A stretch of 64,000 nucleotides of DNA from Planctomycetota bacterium (GTDB taxonomy: Bacteria > Planctomycetota > Planctomycetia > Planctomycetales > Planctomycetaceae). Below the pieces are notes generated by a model, which ran no database searches, was not told the DNA's origin, and saw only the letters and a list, made by a program, of their open reading frames with translations. Positions 26,699 to 36,144 of this stretch are shown piece after piece; position 1 is the stretch's first letter; each line of letters begins with the position of its first letter. The DNA lies in contig JAFEBS010000038.1 of the NCBI GenBank assembly GCA_018242525.1, forward strand, positions 127,464-191,463, written 5' to 3'. Both the position numbers and the translations under genes were made by a program.

Positions 26699-27370
26699 TG
26701 ACTTCGCAGGATTCAGTGCCGCATGGCTGCCGGGCTTCGTCATGGGTGATAAAGGTCCATTCTGAGAAACCAACTGTCCTGTGAAAATTCGGACGCCAGC
26801 CGCCTCGCATCGCAAGATCAGGCTCCGCCGGGGATTGCAGGTTTCGGCACACGCTTCGCATCGAAGCGATCCAGCGTTGAATGACGTTTTACGATGGCAG
26901 TGATGTAGCCGAATCCCGCCAAAACGCGGGAACGGGGGACCCACTCAAGGCAGTTCTTTGGAACTCCCTTTGGGGCGCAGATGCGTTCTCCTGTGAACTC
27001 CAACTCTGTTTGTGTTTTCGTTGTCATGAGCAGGGTTGGAGCTCATTGATTTCGCGTCGGGGCACATTCAAGCCCTAGCCCGTCAGCTAACCTCGCAGGC
27101 CGGCCGAAACGCGTTGTTCCGGTTGAGATTTGAATGGGCATCTTCTACGAAAAGGATTGAGCTCCGCTCTCCGTTCTTCCGTTCGATCGTCCGTCGTCGG
27201 CAGTCATTCGTTGCAGTCGTCACGAGATGAGTGTGCGCCTGCGTCCAGAGTCTCGCAGATCGCCACCCCATTTCCCGCTTGTCTGCTGCGCCGAAACTTC
27301 CCGGATGCTCAGATCGTCGTAGTGGACGCCTCCGCCGTCGAGTGCCCGCGCACTTACAGGAGGTTGAATT
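26699..27370. other. Intergenic region, 672 nt, no supported gene
   Basis: No convincing gene. A minus-strand 69-codon frame starting at 27027 lacks a ribosome site. A small palindrome CGCTTCG-cat-CGAAGCG lies at 26852-26868. The last bases (AGGAGG at 27357-27362) form the strong ribosome site of the SPFH gene. Confidence 0.45.
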
Positions 27371-29638
27371 GTGAGACTTCTACTGGGAATCCCTGCGAAG
27401 AAGGTTGTGGATGTTTTTGGAGTCGTGGCCGCGGTGGCCGAAATTGTCTTCAACACAGGTCATGTGCAGACGCTGCTGGTGATCATCCTGATCGCCGTAC
27501 TGCTGCTATCAATGTGCGTGAGATACATACCGCACAATCGCGTCGGTGTGATTGAGAAGTTGTGGTCGAAAAGCGGTTCGCTGTCCGAAGGGCGCATCAT
27601 TTCTCTGTCGGGGGAAGCGGGCTATCAATCACAACTCCTGAGAGGCGGGATCCACACCGGTTACTGGCGCTGGCAGTATCGGATTCACCGGGCTCGCCTG
27701 GTGACGATTCCCCAGGGCGAAATCGGGTATGTCTACGCGCGTGACGGAGAACCACTTTCTCCGGGCCAGACGCTGGGCCGAGTCGTCTCGTGCAACAACT
27801 TCCAGGACTCGGCCGCATTTCTGAACCCGGGTGAAGATCAACCGCGCGGACAGCGAGGTCGACAGCGAGCGATCTTGCGTGAAGGCGTCTATGCCATCAA
27901 CCCCGCATTGTTCGTCGTCATTACCGCCAGCCGGGTCTACGCTTTGCCACAGGTTCAGGAATCGTATGAACGAACTGCGGTCAATCAATGGCAGGAAGAA
28001 CTGCAGGTGGTCAACGGGTTTCAGCCGGTGGTGATCTGCCAGCGCGGTTCGTCGCGGGACGAAATGCCCGCGGAGGGGGCAATCGCCGACGATACGATTG
28101 GGATTGTCACAATTCACGACGGCACGTCGCTGGCCACCGGGGAACTGATCGCTCCACCTGTTGGCAACGACACCCTGGATCACAACAACTTCCAGGATCC
28201 CGAAATCTTTCTGGCCGCCGGGGGCCGTCGCGGCCGTCAGTATCAGACGTTGACCGATGGTACGTACTTCATCAATCGCTGGTTCGGCACAGTGGAAACA
28301 ATCCCAAAGACCGTCGTTCCCATCGGACATGTCGGGGTTGTCGTCAGCTACTACGGACGCACCGGGAACGACCTTTCCGGAACAGCCTTCCGTCACGGGG
28401 AGCAGGTCGCTGAAGGGGAACGGGGTGTCTGGGAGCGTCCGTTGGGGCCGGGCAAGTACGCGTTCAACACTTACGCCGGCAACATTGTCCTCGTCCCGAC
28501 GACGAACTTTGTGCTGCACTGGATCACGGGCCGTTCGGAAACACATCGTTACGATGAAAACCTGCGTTCGATCGACCTGGTCACTCGCGACGCCTATGAA
28601 CCGACACTGCCCCTGTCGGTGGTGGTCCACATCGATTATCAGCGCGCCCCCAGTGTGATTCAGCGATTCGGAGACGTCAAAAAGCTGATTACGCAAACGT
28701 TGGATCCTCTGCTGTCGGCCTATTTCCGGGACATCGCGCACCGCAAGACCATGCTGGAATTGCTGCATGAACGCGATGTGATTCAGCAGGAAGCTCAAGC
28801 AGAGCTTCGCCGGCGATTCCGTGAATTCGACATTGAATGCGTCGACGTCCTGATTGGCAAGCCGGACACGGCCGAAGCCGATGGCAAAATTGAATCGCTG
28901 CTGGAGCAATTGCGATTGCGCCAACTTTCCATCGAACAATTGGAAACGTATGAACGTCAGCGTGAGGCAAACGACAAGCTGCGCACCCTGAATGAAGCCC
29001 GCGCTCAGGCCGAAATGCAGACACAGATGACCAACGCCCGCCTGCAGGTTCAGATCGCCGAAAGCAAAGGGGATGCTGAACTGGCACTGGCTCGACGCCA
29101 GAACGACCGCACGATCATGCAGGCCCAAACTGACCTGACAAACATCCGTCTGAAGGTCCAGATGGCCGAGTGTGAAGGAGATGCGGAGATTGCCCGGGCC
29201 CGGCGACATGCCGAACAGGTCCGACTGCTCGCCGAAGCCGAAAGTCAGAAGAGTCGGCTGGGGGGCCGCGGTGAAGCGCAGCGGATTCTGCAGGTGGGGC
29301 TGGCGGAAGCGAGTGTGTTGCAGCGCAAAATTGCGTCGTACGGCGATCCGCGACTGTTCGCGCTCACGTTTGCATCCCGCGAACTGGCCCAATCCGCTCA
29401 ACCCCTGGTTCCAGAGCGACTGTTCACCACGAGTTGTGGCAGTGAAACCGCGGAACCGATGGGCCAGGGACTGCTGGGGACTCTCTTGAGTCTGCTGGTC
29501 GCTGAAAAGTCCGGCTTTTCTCCGCTGGCGGGTACGGATCAACCAGAGTTGAACGAATTGACTGAGCAACTTGCCCGCGATTCGGTAAGCCTCCTGAGGG
29601 AAACCAACGTTGTGGAACCCGTCGCCGCCGCGTCGTAA
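27371..29638 (+). CDS. Large SPFH/band-7 protein with tandem N-terminal modules
   Basis: The 755-residue product starts with a hydrophobic anchor at about 33-50. Four related modules follow at about 57-113, 117-192, 242-312 and 319-376, each with an opening (I/V)G(V/Y/I)V strand and a closing LxxGxYxIN-type turn (REGVYAINP, TDGTYFINR, GPGKYAFNT). Modules 2 and 3 also share NNFQD. The SPFH domain runs from about 385 to 500 (SIDLVTRDAYEPTLPLSVVV). A long charged helix at about 505-650 contains a tandem duplication of roughly 38 residues (NARLQVQIAESKGDAELALA, then NIRLKVQMAECEGDAEIARA). Such proteins form large membrane-linked oligomers. The GTG start has a perfect AGGAGG 8 nt upstream. The order repeats-SPFH-long helix recalls major vault protein; this is inference. 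Confidence 0.82.
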   Translation: MRLLLGIPAKKVVDVFGVVAAVAEIVFNTGHVQTLLVIILIAVLLLSMCVRYIPHNRVGVIEKLWSKSGSLSEGRIISLSGEAGYQSQLLRGGIHTGYWRWQYRIHRARLVTIPQGEIGYVYARDGEPLSPGQTLGRVVSCNNFQDSAAFLNPGEDQPRGQRGRQRAILREGVYAINPALFVVITASRVYALPQVQESYERTAVNQWQEELQVVNGFQPVVICQRGSSRDEMPAEGAIADDTIGIVTIHDGTSLATGELIAPPVGNDTLDHNNFQDPEIFLAAGGRRGRQYQTLTDGTYFINRWFGTVETIPKTVVPIGHVGVVVSYYGRTGNDLSGTAFRHGEQVAEGERGVWERPLGPGKYAFNTYAGNIVLVPTTNFVLHWITGRSETHRYDENLRSIDLVTRDAYEPTLPLSVVVHIDYQRAPSVIQRFGDVKKLITQTLDPLLSAYFRDIAHRKTMLELLHERDVIQQEAQAELRRRFREFDIECVDVLIGKPDTAEADGKIESLLEQLRLRQLSIEQLETYERQREANDKLRTLNEARAQAEMQTQMTNARLQVQIAESKGDAELALARRQNDRTIMQAQTDLTNIRLKVQMAECEGDAEIARARRHAEQVRLLAEAESQKSRLGGRGEAQRILQVGLAEASVLQRKIASYGDPRLFALTFASRELAQSAQPLVPERLFTTSCGSETAEPMGQGLLGTLLSLLVAEKSGFSPLAGTDQPELNELTEQLARDSVSLLRETNVVEPVAAAS

Positions 29639-29652
29639 CCTGCGATCCAGAG

Positions 29653-30681
29653 TTACTCAACGCTCGAACGCCGCTTCGCAGGAGAGGCCTCCTGCGAAGC
29701 TGGCGTTGATTCCAAATCGGAAATCTCTTCGAATCCCACCAGTCGAACTCCGCTGGAACTGACTCGAATCGCTCCCGGCGGATCGTTCGCGTCGTCAGGT
29801 GGATTCGCCGCCAACTCGTCCGGTGGGAGCGACATTCGTTCTCGCTCGCGATGGGCAATCGTGGTCTGCCCGACGGTATGACCGGCAATCGCGCCCCCGA
29901 CAACGGAGATGGGAATCGTAATCATGGGCATCGCCGCCACATGCGAGATCGCAGACTGCCCCCCGAGCGCTGCGTGGATTCCCATCAGCGGATACACCGT
30001 ACGATACGTTTCCCGCTCCAATTCCCAATCGTCGTCCTTCAGGGCATAACCCAGTGTGTCGTTGACGGCATTGGTATGTCGCCACAGGGTCAATACGGGA
30101 AATTCGTTGATTGCAGCGTACGTCCCGGGCAAACTTCGTGAATGGATGTCCTTTGCATACGCCGCTTCTGTGATCAACATCGCAGCAACATCCGAGTTGA
30201 CGTACAGGCTGTTGGTAAACGGATTGTAGGCATCCCCCCCGAACACTCGACCCGGGATCAGCGTGTAGCCGATCACACTGGCAGTGCCGAAAGTATACCG
30301 CCACCCGGGGGCAATCCGCGTGTTCTGTCGCAGTCGCCGCCATTCCCCGCCTGGATCGTACTGGTTCACTCGAACCAATACGTCGGTAATGTCGTTTTCC
30401 TGAAGGTAGGCCTGCAATTTCTCCGTCGTGTCCGCGGACAGAGTATGACTGTTCACCTTGGGATGTAACTGCAGCAATCGTGTGGGCAGCGCGACGACCC
30501 ATGCCATCCGATCGAGCGTTTTGCTGGGCTGGCCAAACACGAATACGGCCTGGTCCGGCGTCTCGTGAACTCGGTCGCTGTGGAAATGTCCGAACCGATA
30601 CGGCGCAGTCGCACACCCCGCGCCGCACACGGTGCAGGCGAGCAACAGGATCATTTGCAGCGACCAGCGACGCTGTTTCAT
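29653..30681 (-). CDS. Lipoprotein of unknown function
   Basis: The 342-residue product has a lipoprotein signal: n-region MKQRRWSLQ, hydrophobic core MILLLACTVC and a likely lipobox ending GAGC, so Cys near residue 23 would be lipidated. The mature protein has no family I recognise. Residues about 150-180 (GYTLIPGRVFGGDAYNPFTN) and 190-230 read like a folded enzyme or binding domain. ISVVGGAIAGHTVGQTTIAH near 270-290 is Gly-rich, and the last 50 residues are Pro/Ser/acidic and probably disordered. It is convergent with the SPFH gene, 14 nt apart. Its role is unknown. Confidence 0.65.
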   Translation of the reverse strand: MKQRRWSLQMILLLACTVCGAGCATAPYRFGHFHSDRVHETPDQAVFVFGQPSKTLDRMAWVVALPTRLLQLHPKVNSHTLSADTTEKLQAYLQENDITDVLVRVNQYDPGGEWRRLRQNTRIAPGWRYTFGTASVIGYTLIPGRVFGGDAYNPFTNSLYVNSDVAAMLITEAAYAKDIHSRSLPGTYAAINEFPVLTLWRHTNAVNDTLGYALKDDDWELERETYRTVYPLMGIHAALGGQSAISHVAAMPMITIPISVVGGAIAGHTVGQTTIAHRERERMSLPPDELAANPPDDANDPPGAIRVSSSGVRLVGFEEISDLESTPASQEASPAKRRSSVE

Positions 30682-31025
30682 GTTGAGTGCAAGTTTGCGA
30701 GCGCGGACCGTTCACGGAAGCGACCTTCGATCGGCACGGTCATTGACCTGTCTGAAGTCGCCAGGAACTGTCATGGGTGATGTGAAGGGGATACCGTTTG
30801 ATAGTTCTTTTGACTTGATCCCGCAATCCAATCTGAAGTACCAAGGCGAACGGCCCGACTGCGCTGGCAGGCGGGAGATTGGCTTACAGAATGTCGCAAC
30901 TCGTGTCCGTGAAATCGATTCAGCCACAAGCTCGATTCCCTGCGTCACGCCAGAGATGCCGCAATTCAACCCCGGCAGGATCATTACGTTTTCGCAACAA
31001 TTCAAACACCGGCAGGAACCAAGCG
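30682..31025. other. Intergenic region, 344 nt, no gene seen
   Basis: Lies between two minus-strand genes. I see no gene or clear hairpin terminator. It should hold the promoter of the lipoprotein gene. Confidence 0.4.
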
Positions 31026-31955
31026 TTACGTGAGCAACGTCTGCAAATGGCAGGCGACGGATTCCGCGAGTCGCTGGATGTTGTAGCCGCCTTCCAGACA
31101 ACTGACGAGTTTGCCGCCGCAATGCGTGTTGGCGACCTGCTGCACCAGCTTCGTCAAGGATTCAAAGTCCTCCGTCTGCAACCCCAGCGAGCCAATCGGA
31201 TCTTCAGCATGGGCATCGAACCCGGCACTGATCAGGATCAGTTGCGGCCGACATTTTGTGGCGGCGTCAGTCAGCAGGGATTCGAATTGACGCAGGTAGT
31301 CCTTTCGGTCCGTTCCAAACTTGACCGGCAGATTGAACTTCGTTCCCAGGCCTTGCCCTTTCCCGGTTTCGTCCTTGTCACCGGTTCCGGGATAAAACGG
31401 CGACCTGTGCGCCGACAGGAACCACACGTCTTCGCGTTCGTAAAAGATCTCTTGAGTCCCGTTCCCGTGATGAACGTCCCAATCGATGACCAGCACCCGT
31501 TCCAGCTTGTGATGTTTGATCGCATGGTCCGCCGCCAGCGCGATATTGTTGAACAGGCAGAACCCCATGGCATCGTGTGCCAGGGCATGGTGTCCCGGCG
31601 GACGGACCAGGCAAAGTGCGGACTTGTCTGTCCCTTTCATCACGGCATCGACGGCGGCGAGGCCGGTACCGACGGCGCGACAGGCGACGTCATACGACTT
31701 CGGTGACAGAAACGTGTCCTGCTCAATCCACCCACCGCCCGCCCCCGCGTACTCAGCCACACGACCGACGTACATCACTCCGTGAATCCGGGCGATTTCC
31801 TCCACGGTCGCCACCCGAGTCGGTGCCGTCTTACACCTGGCCGACAGCCCGGTCCGAGTTAACTCGGCAGTGATCGACTTCAGCCGTTCCGGACATTCCC
31901 GATGGGGCCCGGTTTCGTGCTGCAGAAAGTGGTCGTCCGTGTACAGGATTGTCAT
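31026..31955 (-). CDS. Histone deacetylase-family deacylase
   Basis: The 309-residue product belongs to the zinc-dependent HDAC/AcuC/acetylpolyamine amidohydrolase fold. RPPGHHAL holds the paired catalytic His (H122, H123). VIDWDVHHGNGT (D160, H162) and SAGFDAH (D247) supply the three zinc ligands. CLVRPPGHH and FCLFNNIALAA match the family closely. It removes acyl groups from Lys side chains, polyamines or other amines; the substrate cannot be chosen by eye. ATG 31955 gives the usual family N-terminus (MTILYTDDHF), although the in-frame start at 31985 cannot be excluded. It lies alone between the lipoprotein gene and the repeat cluster upstream of it. Confidence 0.88.
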   Translation of the reverse strand: MTILYTDDHFLQHETGPHRECPERLKSITAELTRTGLSARCKTAPTRVATVEEIARIHGVMYVGRVAEYAGAGGGWIEQDTFLSPKSYDVACRAVGTGLAAVDAVMKGTDKSALCLVRPPGHHALAHDAMGFCLFNNIALAADHAIKHHKLERVLVIDWDVHHGNGTQEIFYEREDVWFLSAHRSPFYPGTGDKDETGKGQGLGTKFNLPVKFGTDRKDYLRQFESLLTDAATKCRPQLILISAGFDAHAEDPIGSLGLQTEDFESLTKLVQQVANTHCGGKLVSCLEGGYNIQRLAESVACHLQTLLT

Positions 31956-32037
31956 GTCGGAATTCCCGCCTGAAACCCGTCCCAAAATGGCTCTTCAGGC
32001 GTGCAGGTTACACGAAATCCAGGCAGGCGCGAACGTG

Positions 32038-32047
32038 GATCAACGCC
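32038..32047. repeat. 10-bp direct repeat (left), likely target-site duplication
   Basis: GATCAACGCC directly before the left end (CAATGGC) of the family B element. The same ten bases follow its right end at 32306-32315. Confidence 0.75.
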
Positions 32048-32305
32048 CAATGGCACTGACTTTGTAAGCCGCACGGCGCTGAATAGTGTTGCATGAACCT
32101 GGGACATTAGCCCGACGCGCGAGCGAGGGATTCGTCGATGCGTGTCCAACTTGCGGATTCCTCGCTCGCGCGTCGGGCTAGTGTTTCCAGGCTTCCGCGA
32201 TTCCGTCCCAACATTCTGCAACCCCATTTAGCCGCGGGTGCATTCTCACTCGTACCCGAAGAACCCGCGGCTAGCGCCGTGCGGCTCACAAATCAAGCGC
32301 CATTG
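32048..32305. mobile_element. Family B palindromic element, copy 1, split by family C
   Basis: Terminal inverted repeat CAATGGC/GCCATTG at 32048-32054 and 32299-32305, flanked on both sides by the identical 10-bp direct repeat GATCAACGCC. The inner arms read AGCCGCACGGCGCT on the left and the complementary AGCGCCGTGCGGCT on the right. Between left GGCGCT and right AGCCGCGGG lies a 149-nt foreign segment (family C). Removing that segment gives an element of about 109 nt matching copy 2 at 38828-38928. It encodes nothing and would need a transposase in trans. It lies 3' of metH. Confidence 0.75.
32081..32229. mobile_element. Family C palindromic element nested in family B
   Basis: The core is a near-perfect inverted repeat of about 24 bp at 32109-32180, starting TAGCCCGACGCGCGAGCGAGG and ending in its complement. 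Imperfect pairing extends outward (CCTGG...TAGCCC on both arms). It interrupts the family B element at GGCGCT/AGCCGCGGG. No clear target duplication is seen at this junction. Confidence 0.65.
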
Positions 32306-32315
32306 GATCAACGCC
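32306..32315. repeat. 10-bp direct repeat (right), likely target-site duplication
   Basis: GATCAACGCC directly after GCCATTG, identical to 32038-32047. It ends 5 nt before the metH stop codon. Confidence 0.75.
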
Positions 32316-32320
32316 GTCGG

Positions 32321-35300
32321 TCAGTTGTCATACCCAAGATTCGGTGACAACCACCGTTCGATTTCCGCCTGCGGCAGATCCTTGCGGCACGCATAGTCTT
32401 CGACCTGATCACGCAAAATCTTGTCGACACTGAAATACCGTGCGTCTGGATGAGCGAAGTACAGTCCGCTGACACTGGCGGCCGGATGCATCGCGAAGCT
32501 TTCCGTCAAATGAATGCCGGTCAGTGCTTCGGCATCAAGCAATTGGAACAGTTTCGGCTTTTCCGTATGGTCCGGGCAGGCCGGGTAACCGTAGGCTGGA
32601 CGAATCCCACGATACTTCTCGGCAATCAGATCCTCTCGTGTCAAATCCTCGTCCTGTCCATACCCCCATTCCACACGCGCCTGGTGGTGCAGGTATTCGG
32701 CAAAAGCCTCGGCCAGCCGATCGGCCAGAGCCTTGGTCATGATCGACTGGTAGTCGTCGTGCAGTTCGTCCTGGAACTTGTTTGCCAGTTCGTCGCAGCC
32801 GATCCCCGTGGTGACGGCGAACGCTCCCAGGTAATCCTGGCGACCGGATTCGCGCGGAGCGATATAGTCGGCCAGCGAGCGGAAATCGCTTTGACCAGGA
32901 CGTTCCCACTGTTGACGCAACATCGGGAATCGAACGGTCGAACCCGGACTCGCGCCGGCAGGCGGTATCGTCACCACCACATCATCCCCTTCCGAGACAG
33001 CTTCCCAGAAGCCATACACGCCGCGTGCCATCAGCAGCTTTTCGTCGACGATCCGGCGAAGCAGTCCCTGAGCATCTTCAAATACCTTGCGAGCCTGCTC
33101 ACCAACGGTCGGATCTTCAAAAATCTTCGGGTATTTGCCGCGCAACTCCCAAGTCTGGAAAAACGGCGACCAGTCGATGTAGGGAACCAATTCCTTCAAG
33201 TCGGGGGTGACGACGCGGGTCCCCAGGAATGCCGGAGTATCGATGCGCACCTGGGACCAGTCCGTGGGGTACCGCCGTTTCAAGGCGTCGGCATACGGAA
33301 CCAGCGTCCGAGTGGACTGCATCGCTTCGTAGTTCGTTCGATCTCGATTCTGGACCGACCTGTTCTTCGCCGAGAAGTCCGCCTTGCGACTGGGATCCAA
33401 CAGACTTTCGACGGCCGGGACTGACAGGGACGCATCGACCACATGCACGACCGGTTCATCGTAGTGCGGCGAAATCTTGACGGCCGTATGCTTGGCGGAC
33501 GTCGTGGCCCCTCCGATCAGCAGGGGGACGGTAAATCCCTGCCGTTTCATCTCTTTCGCCACATGCGTCATTTCATCCAATGATGGAGTAATCAGGCCGC
33601 TCAGGCCGATAATGTCGGCCCCTTCTGTCCTGGCAACTTCCAGGATTTTGTCGCTGGAAACCATCACTCCCAGGTCAATGACATCAAAGTTGTTGCATCG
33701 CAGGACGACAGCCACGATGTTCTTGCCAATGTCATGAACGTCCCCTTTCACAGTGGCCAGCACGATGCGACCGCGCGACGAGTCTCGTGCCGTCGCCTCG
33801 GCAACGATCTCACCGCGCGCTTCTTTCACCGCATTGGCCGCGGCTTTTTCCGCCTCCATGAACGGTTCCAGGTAGGCCACCGCCTTTTTCATGACGCGGG
33901 CGCTCTTCACCACTTGCGGCAGGAACATTTTCCCTTCACCGAACAGCGCCCCGACGACGCTCATTCCTGCCATCAATGGCCCCTGGATCACCTCCAGCGG
34001 TTTACCGTACTTGATCCGGGCGTCCTCCGTGTCCGCGTCGATGAAGTCGGTGATGCCCTTCAGCAATGAGTGCTTGAGCCGCTCTTCAACGGATTCCAGC
34101 CGCCACGCCTCGACGCCCGCTTCGTCGGTCGCCTCTTTGCCGATCCCCTTGAACTTCTCGGAAAACGTGATCAGGCGTTCGGTGGCGTCCGGTCGCCGGT
34201 TCAGCAGCACGTCCTCCACGTAGACCAGCAGTTCCTTGTCGATTTCGTCGTACACCGCCAGTTGCCCGGCGTTGACAATCCCCATGTCCAGTCCGGCCTG
34301 GATGGCGTGGTACAGGAAGGCGGCATTGATCGCTTCGCGGACCAGATCGTTGCCTCGAAACGAGAACGAAACGTTGCTGACTCCACCCGAGGTCTTCGCA
34401 CCAGGACATTCCCGTTTGATCTGGCGAACGGCGTCAATGAATTCCACCGCATAATTTGAGTGTTCATCCATGCCGGTCCCGACCGTCAGGATGTTGGCGT
34501 CGAAAATGATATCTTCGGCGGGGACGCCGGCCTGCTCTGTCAGGAGTTTGTACGCACGCTTGCAGATCCGCACTTTATCCGCACAGGTGGTCGCCTGACC
34601 CTGTTCGTCGAACGCCATCACCACGATGGCCGCTCCATAACGGCGGATGCGCCGGGCCTGCTCCAGGAATTTCTCCTCGCCTTCCTTCATGCTGATGGAA
34701 TTGACGACTCCCTTGCCGTCCAGGCACTTCAACCCGGCTTCGATGACGCTGAACTTTGAGCTGTCGACCATGACCGGGACTTTGTTGATGTCTGGATCGT
34801 CGCAGATCAGGTTCACGAACTGAGTCATTTCCTTTTCGCTGTCGAGCAAGCCTTCGTCCATGTTGACGTCAACCATGTTCGCTCCACCTTCGACCTGCTG
34901 GCCGGCGATGGCGATGGCTTCGTCATATTTCTCTTCCTTGATCAAGCGGGCAAACTTGCGCGACCCGGTGACATTGGTCCGTTCCCCGATCATCAGGAAG
35001 TTCGAGTCCTGACGCAGTTCGATGCGTTCCTTGCCGCAGTACGCGGACACGCGGGGGATGTCTGGAATCCGACGCGGCGGAATTCCGGCGACCGCTTCCG
35101 CGATCGCCTGGATGTAATCCGGATTGGTGCCACAGCAACCACCGACGACGTTGACCCAGCCGTTCAATGCAAAGTCGCGCAAGTTGGCCGCCACGTCGGC
35201 CGGATTCGAATCGAATCCTCCGAATCCGTCCGGCATCCCCGCATTGGGGTAGCAACTGACGTAGCTGGGAGCGAGATTCGCCAGGCTCTCCACGTACGAT

Positions 35301-36058
35301 CGCATCTGTTTCGGACCGAGGGCGCAATTGAGTCCGATGGTCAGCAGTGGCGCATGTGACACCGACGTCCAGAACGCTTCGACCGATTGTCCTGTCAGAG
35401 TGCGCCCCCCGGTAAAAATCGTTCCGGAAACCATGACCGGCAGACGCACACCAAGTTCTGCAAACACGTCTTCGATGGCGAACAGGCACGCTTTCATGTT
35501 CAGCGTGTCAAACGAAGTTTCGGACAATAGCAGATCAACGCCGCCTTCGATCAGGCCGCGGATCTGTTCCGAATAGGATTCCACCATGCGGTCGAAGGTC
35601 ACCGGGCGGTACCCTGGCTTGTCGGCATTGAACGACAGCATCACTTTCGTCGGGCCAATGCTCCCCGCGACAAATCGCGGCTTGTTGGGAGTCGTGGTCA
35701 GAAACTCATCGCAGACATCCCGCGCCAAGCGGGCGGCAGTGATGTTGATTTCACGAGTTAACTCGGCCAGCCCGAATTCTTCCATCGAAATCAGATTCGC
35801 GTTGAACGTATCTGTTTCAATGATGTCGGCCCCGGCGGCCAGGTATTGTCGGTGAATCTCGGAGATCATCTTTGGCTGGGTCAGGACCAGCACATCACCC
35901 GCGTTTTTCAGGTCGATCGGATGTGACAGGAATCGTGAGCCCCGATAGTCGGCCTCCGTCGGTTGATACCGCTGAATCATCGTTCCCATGGCCCCGTCGA
36001 GGACCAGGATGCGTTCCGACAGCAATTGTTCGAAGTAACCGGCGGGGCGAGTTGGCAT
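32321..36058 (-). CDS. metH: Cobalamin-dependent methionine synthase
   Basis: The enzyme moves a methyl group from 5-methyl-THF to homocysteine through cobalamin. The 1245-residue product has all modules: homocysteine/zinc domain at about 1-330 ([11 protein letters not shown] and GGCCGTNP give the zinc Cys residues), pterin domain at about 350-620, cap domain, cobalamin domain with [13 protein letters not shown] (His ligand in DxHxxG), and a C-terminal reactivation domain ([12 protein letters not shown]). It is full length. The ATG at 36058 opens at [13 protein letters not shown]; no strong ribosome site is visible, and the 86-nt spacing suggests co-transcription after metF. No cobalamin riboswitch was seen upstream. 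The family B element lies just past the stop codon. Confidence 0.95.
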   Translation of the reverse strand: MPTRPAGYFEQLLSERILVLDGAMGTMIQRYQPTEADYRGSRFLSHPIDLKNAGDVLVLTQPKMISEIHRQYLAAGADIIETDTFNANLISMEEFGLAELTREINITAARLARDVCDEFLTTTPNKPRFVAGSIGPTKVMLSFNADKPGYRPVTFDRMVESYSEQIRGLIEGGVDLLLSETSFDTLNMKACLFAIEDVFAELGVRLPVMVSGTIFTGGRTLTGQSVEAFWTSVSHAPLLTIGLNCALGPKQMRSYVESLANLAPSYVSCYPNAGMPDGFGGFDSNPADVAANLRDFALNGWVNVVGGCCGTNPDYIQAIAEAVAGIPPRRIPDIPRVSAYCGKERIELRQDSNFLMIGERTNVTGSRKFARLIKEEKYDEAIAIAGQQVEGGANMVDVNMDEGLLDSEKEMTQFVNLICDDPDINKVPVMVDSSKFSVIEAGLKCLDGKGVVNSISMKEGEEKFLEQARRIRRYGAAIVVMAFDEQGQATTCADKVRICKRAYKLLTEQAGVPAEDIIFDANILTVGTGMDEHSNYAVEFIDAVRQIKRECPGAKTSGGVSNVSFSFRGNDLVREAINAAFLYHAIQAGLDMGIVNAGQLAVYDEIDKELLVYVEDVLLNRRPDATERLITFSEKFKGIGKEATDEAGVEAWRLESVEERLKHSLLKGITDFIDADTEDARIKYGKPLEVIQGPLMAGMSVVGALFGEGKMFLPQVVKSARVMKKAVAYLEPFMEAEKAAANAVKEARGEIVAEATARDSSRGRIVLATVKGDVHDIGKNIVAVVLRCNNFDVIDLGVMVSSDKILEVARTEGADIIGLSGLITPSLDEMTHVAKEMKRQGFTVPLLIGGATTSAKHTAVKISPHYDEPVVHVVDASLSVPAVESLLDPSRKADFSAKNRSVQNRDRTNYEAMQSTRTLVPYADALKRRYPTDWSQVRIDTPAFLGTRVVTPDLKELVPYIDWSPFFQTWELRGKYPKIFEDPTVGEQARKVFEDAQGLLRRIVDEKLLMARGVYGFWEAVSEGDDVVVTIPPAGASPGSTVRFPMLRQQWERPGQSDFRSLADYIAPRESGRQDYLGAFAVTTGIGCDELANKFQDELHDDYQSIMTKALADRLAEAFAEYLHHQARVEWGYGQDEDLTREDLIAEKYRGIRPAYGYPACPDHTEKPKLFQLLDAEALTGIHLTESFAMHPAASVSGLYFAHPDARYFSVDKILRDQVEDYACRKDLPQAEIERWLSPNLGYDN

Positions 36059-36144
36059 ACGTCTTGGCTATTCAAGGAAAGTGACCGTTGCTGCAGCACA
36101 GCAACCGTCTGTTGTTCAAGTGATCGAAGTCGGTCAGTCAGGAA

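Noticed and set aside
26818-27027. 69-codon minus-strand frame starting MTTKTQTELEF
   Set aside because: No ribosome site, no recognisable family, Pro/Arg-rich ending; not separable from chance.
32038-32315. CRISPR-like repeat cluster
   Set aside because: The repeats are inverted and nested, not regularly spaced direct repeats, and there are no cas genes.
36059-36144. Possible cobalamin riboswitch before metH
   Set aside because: The 86-nt gap is too short and lacks the B12-box sequence.
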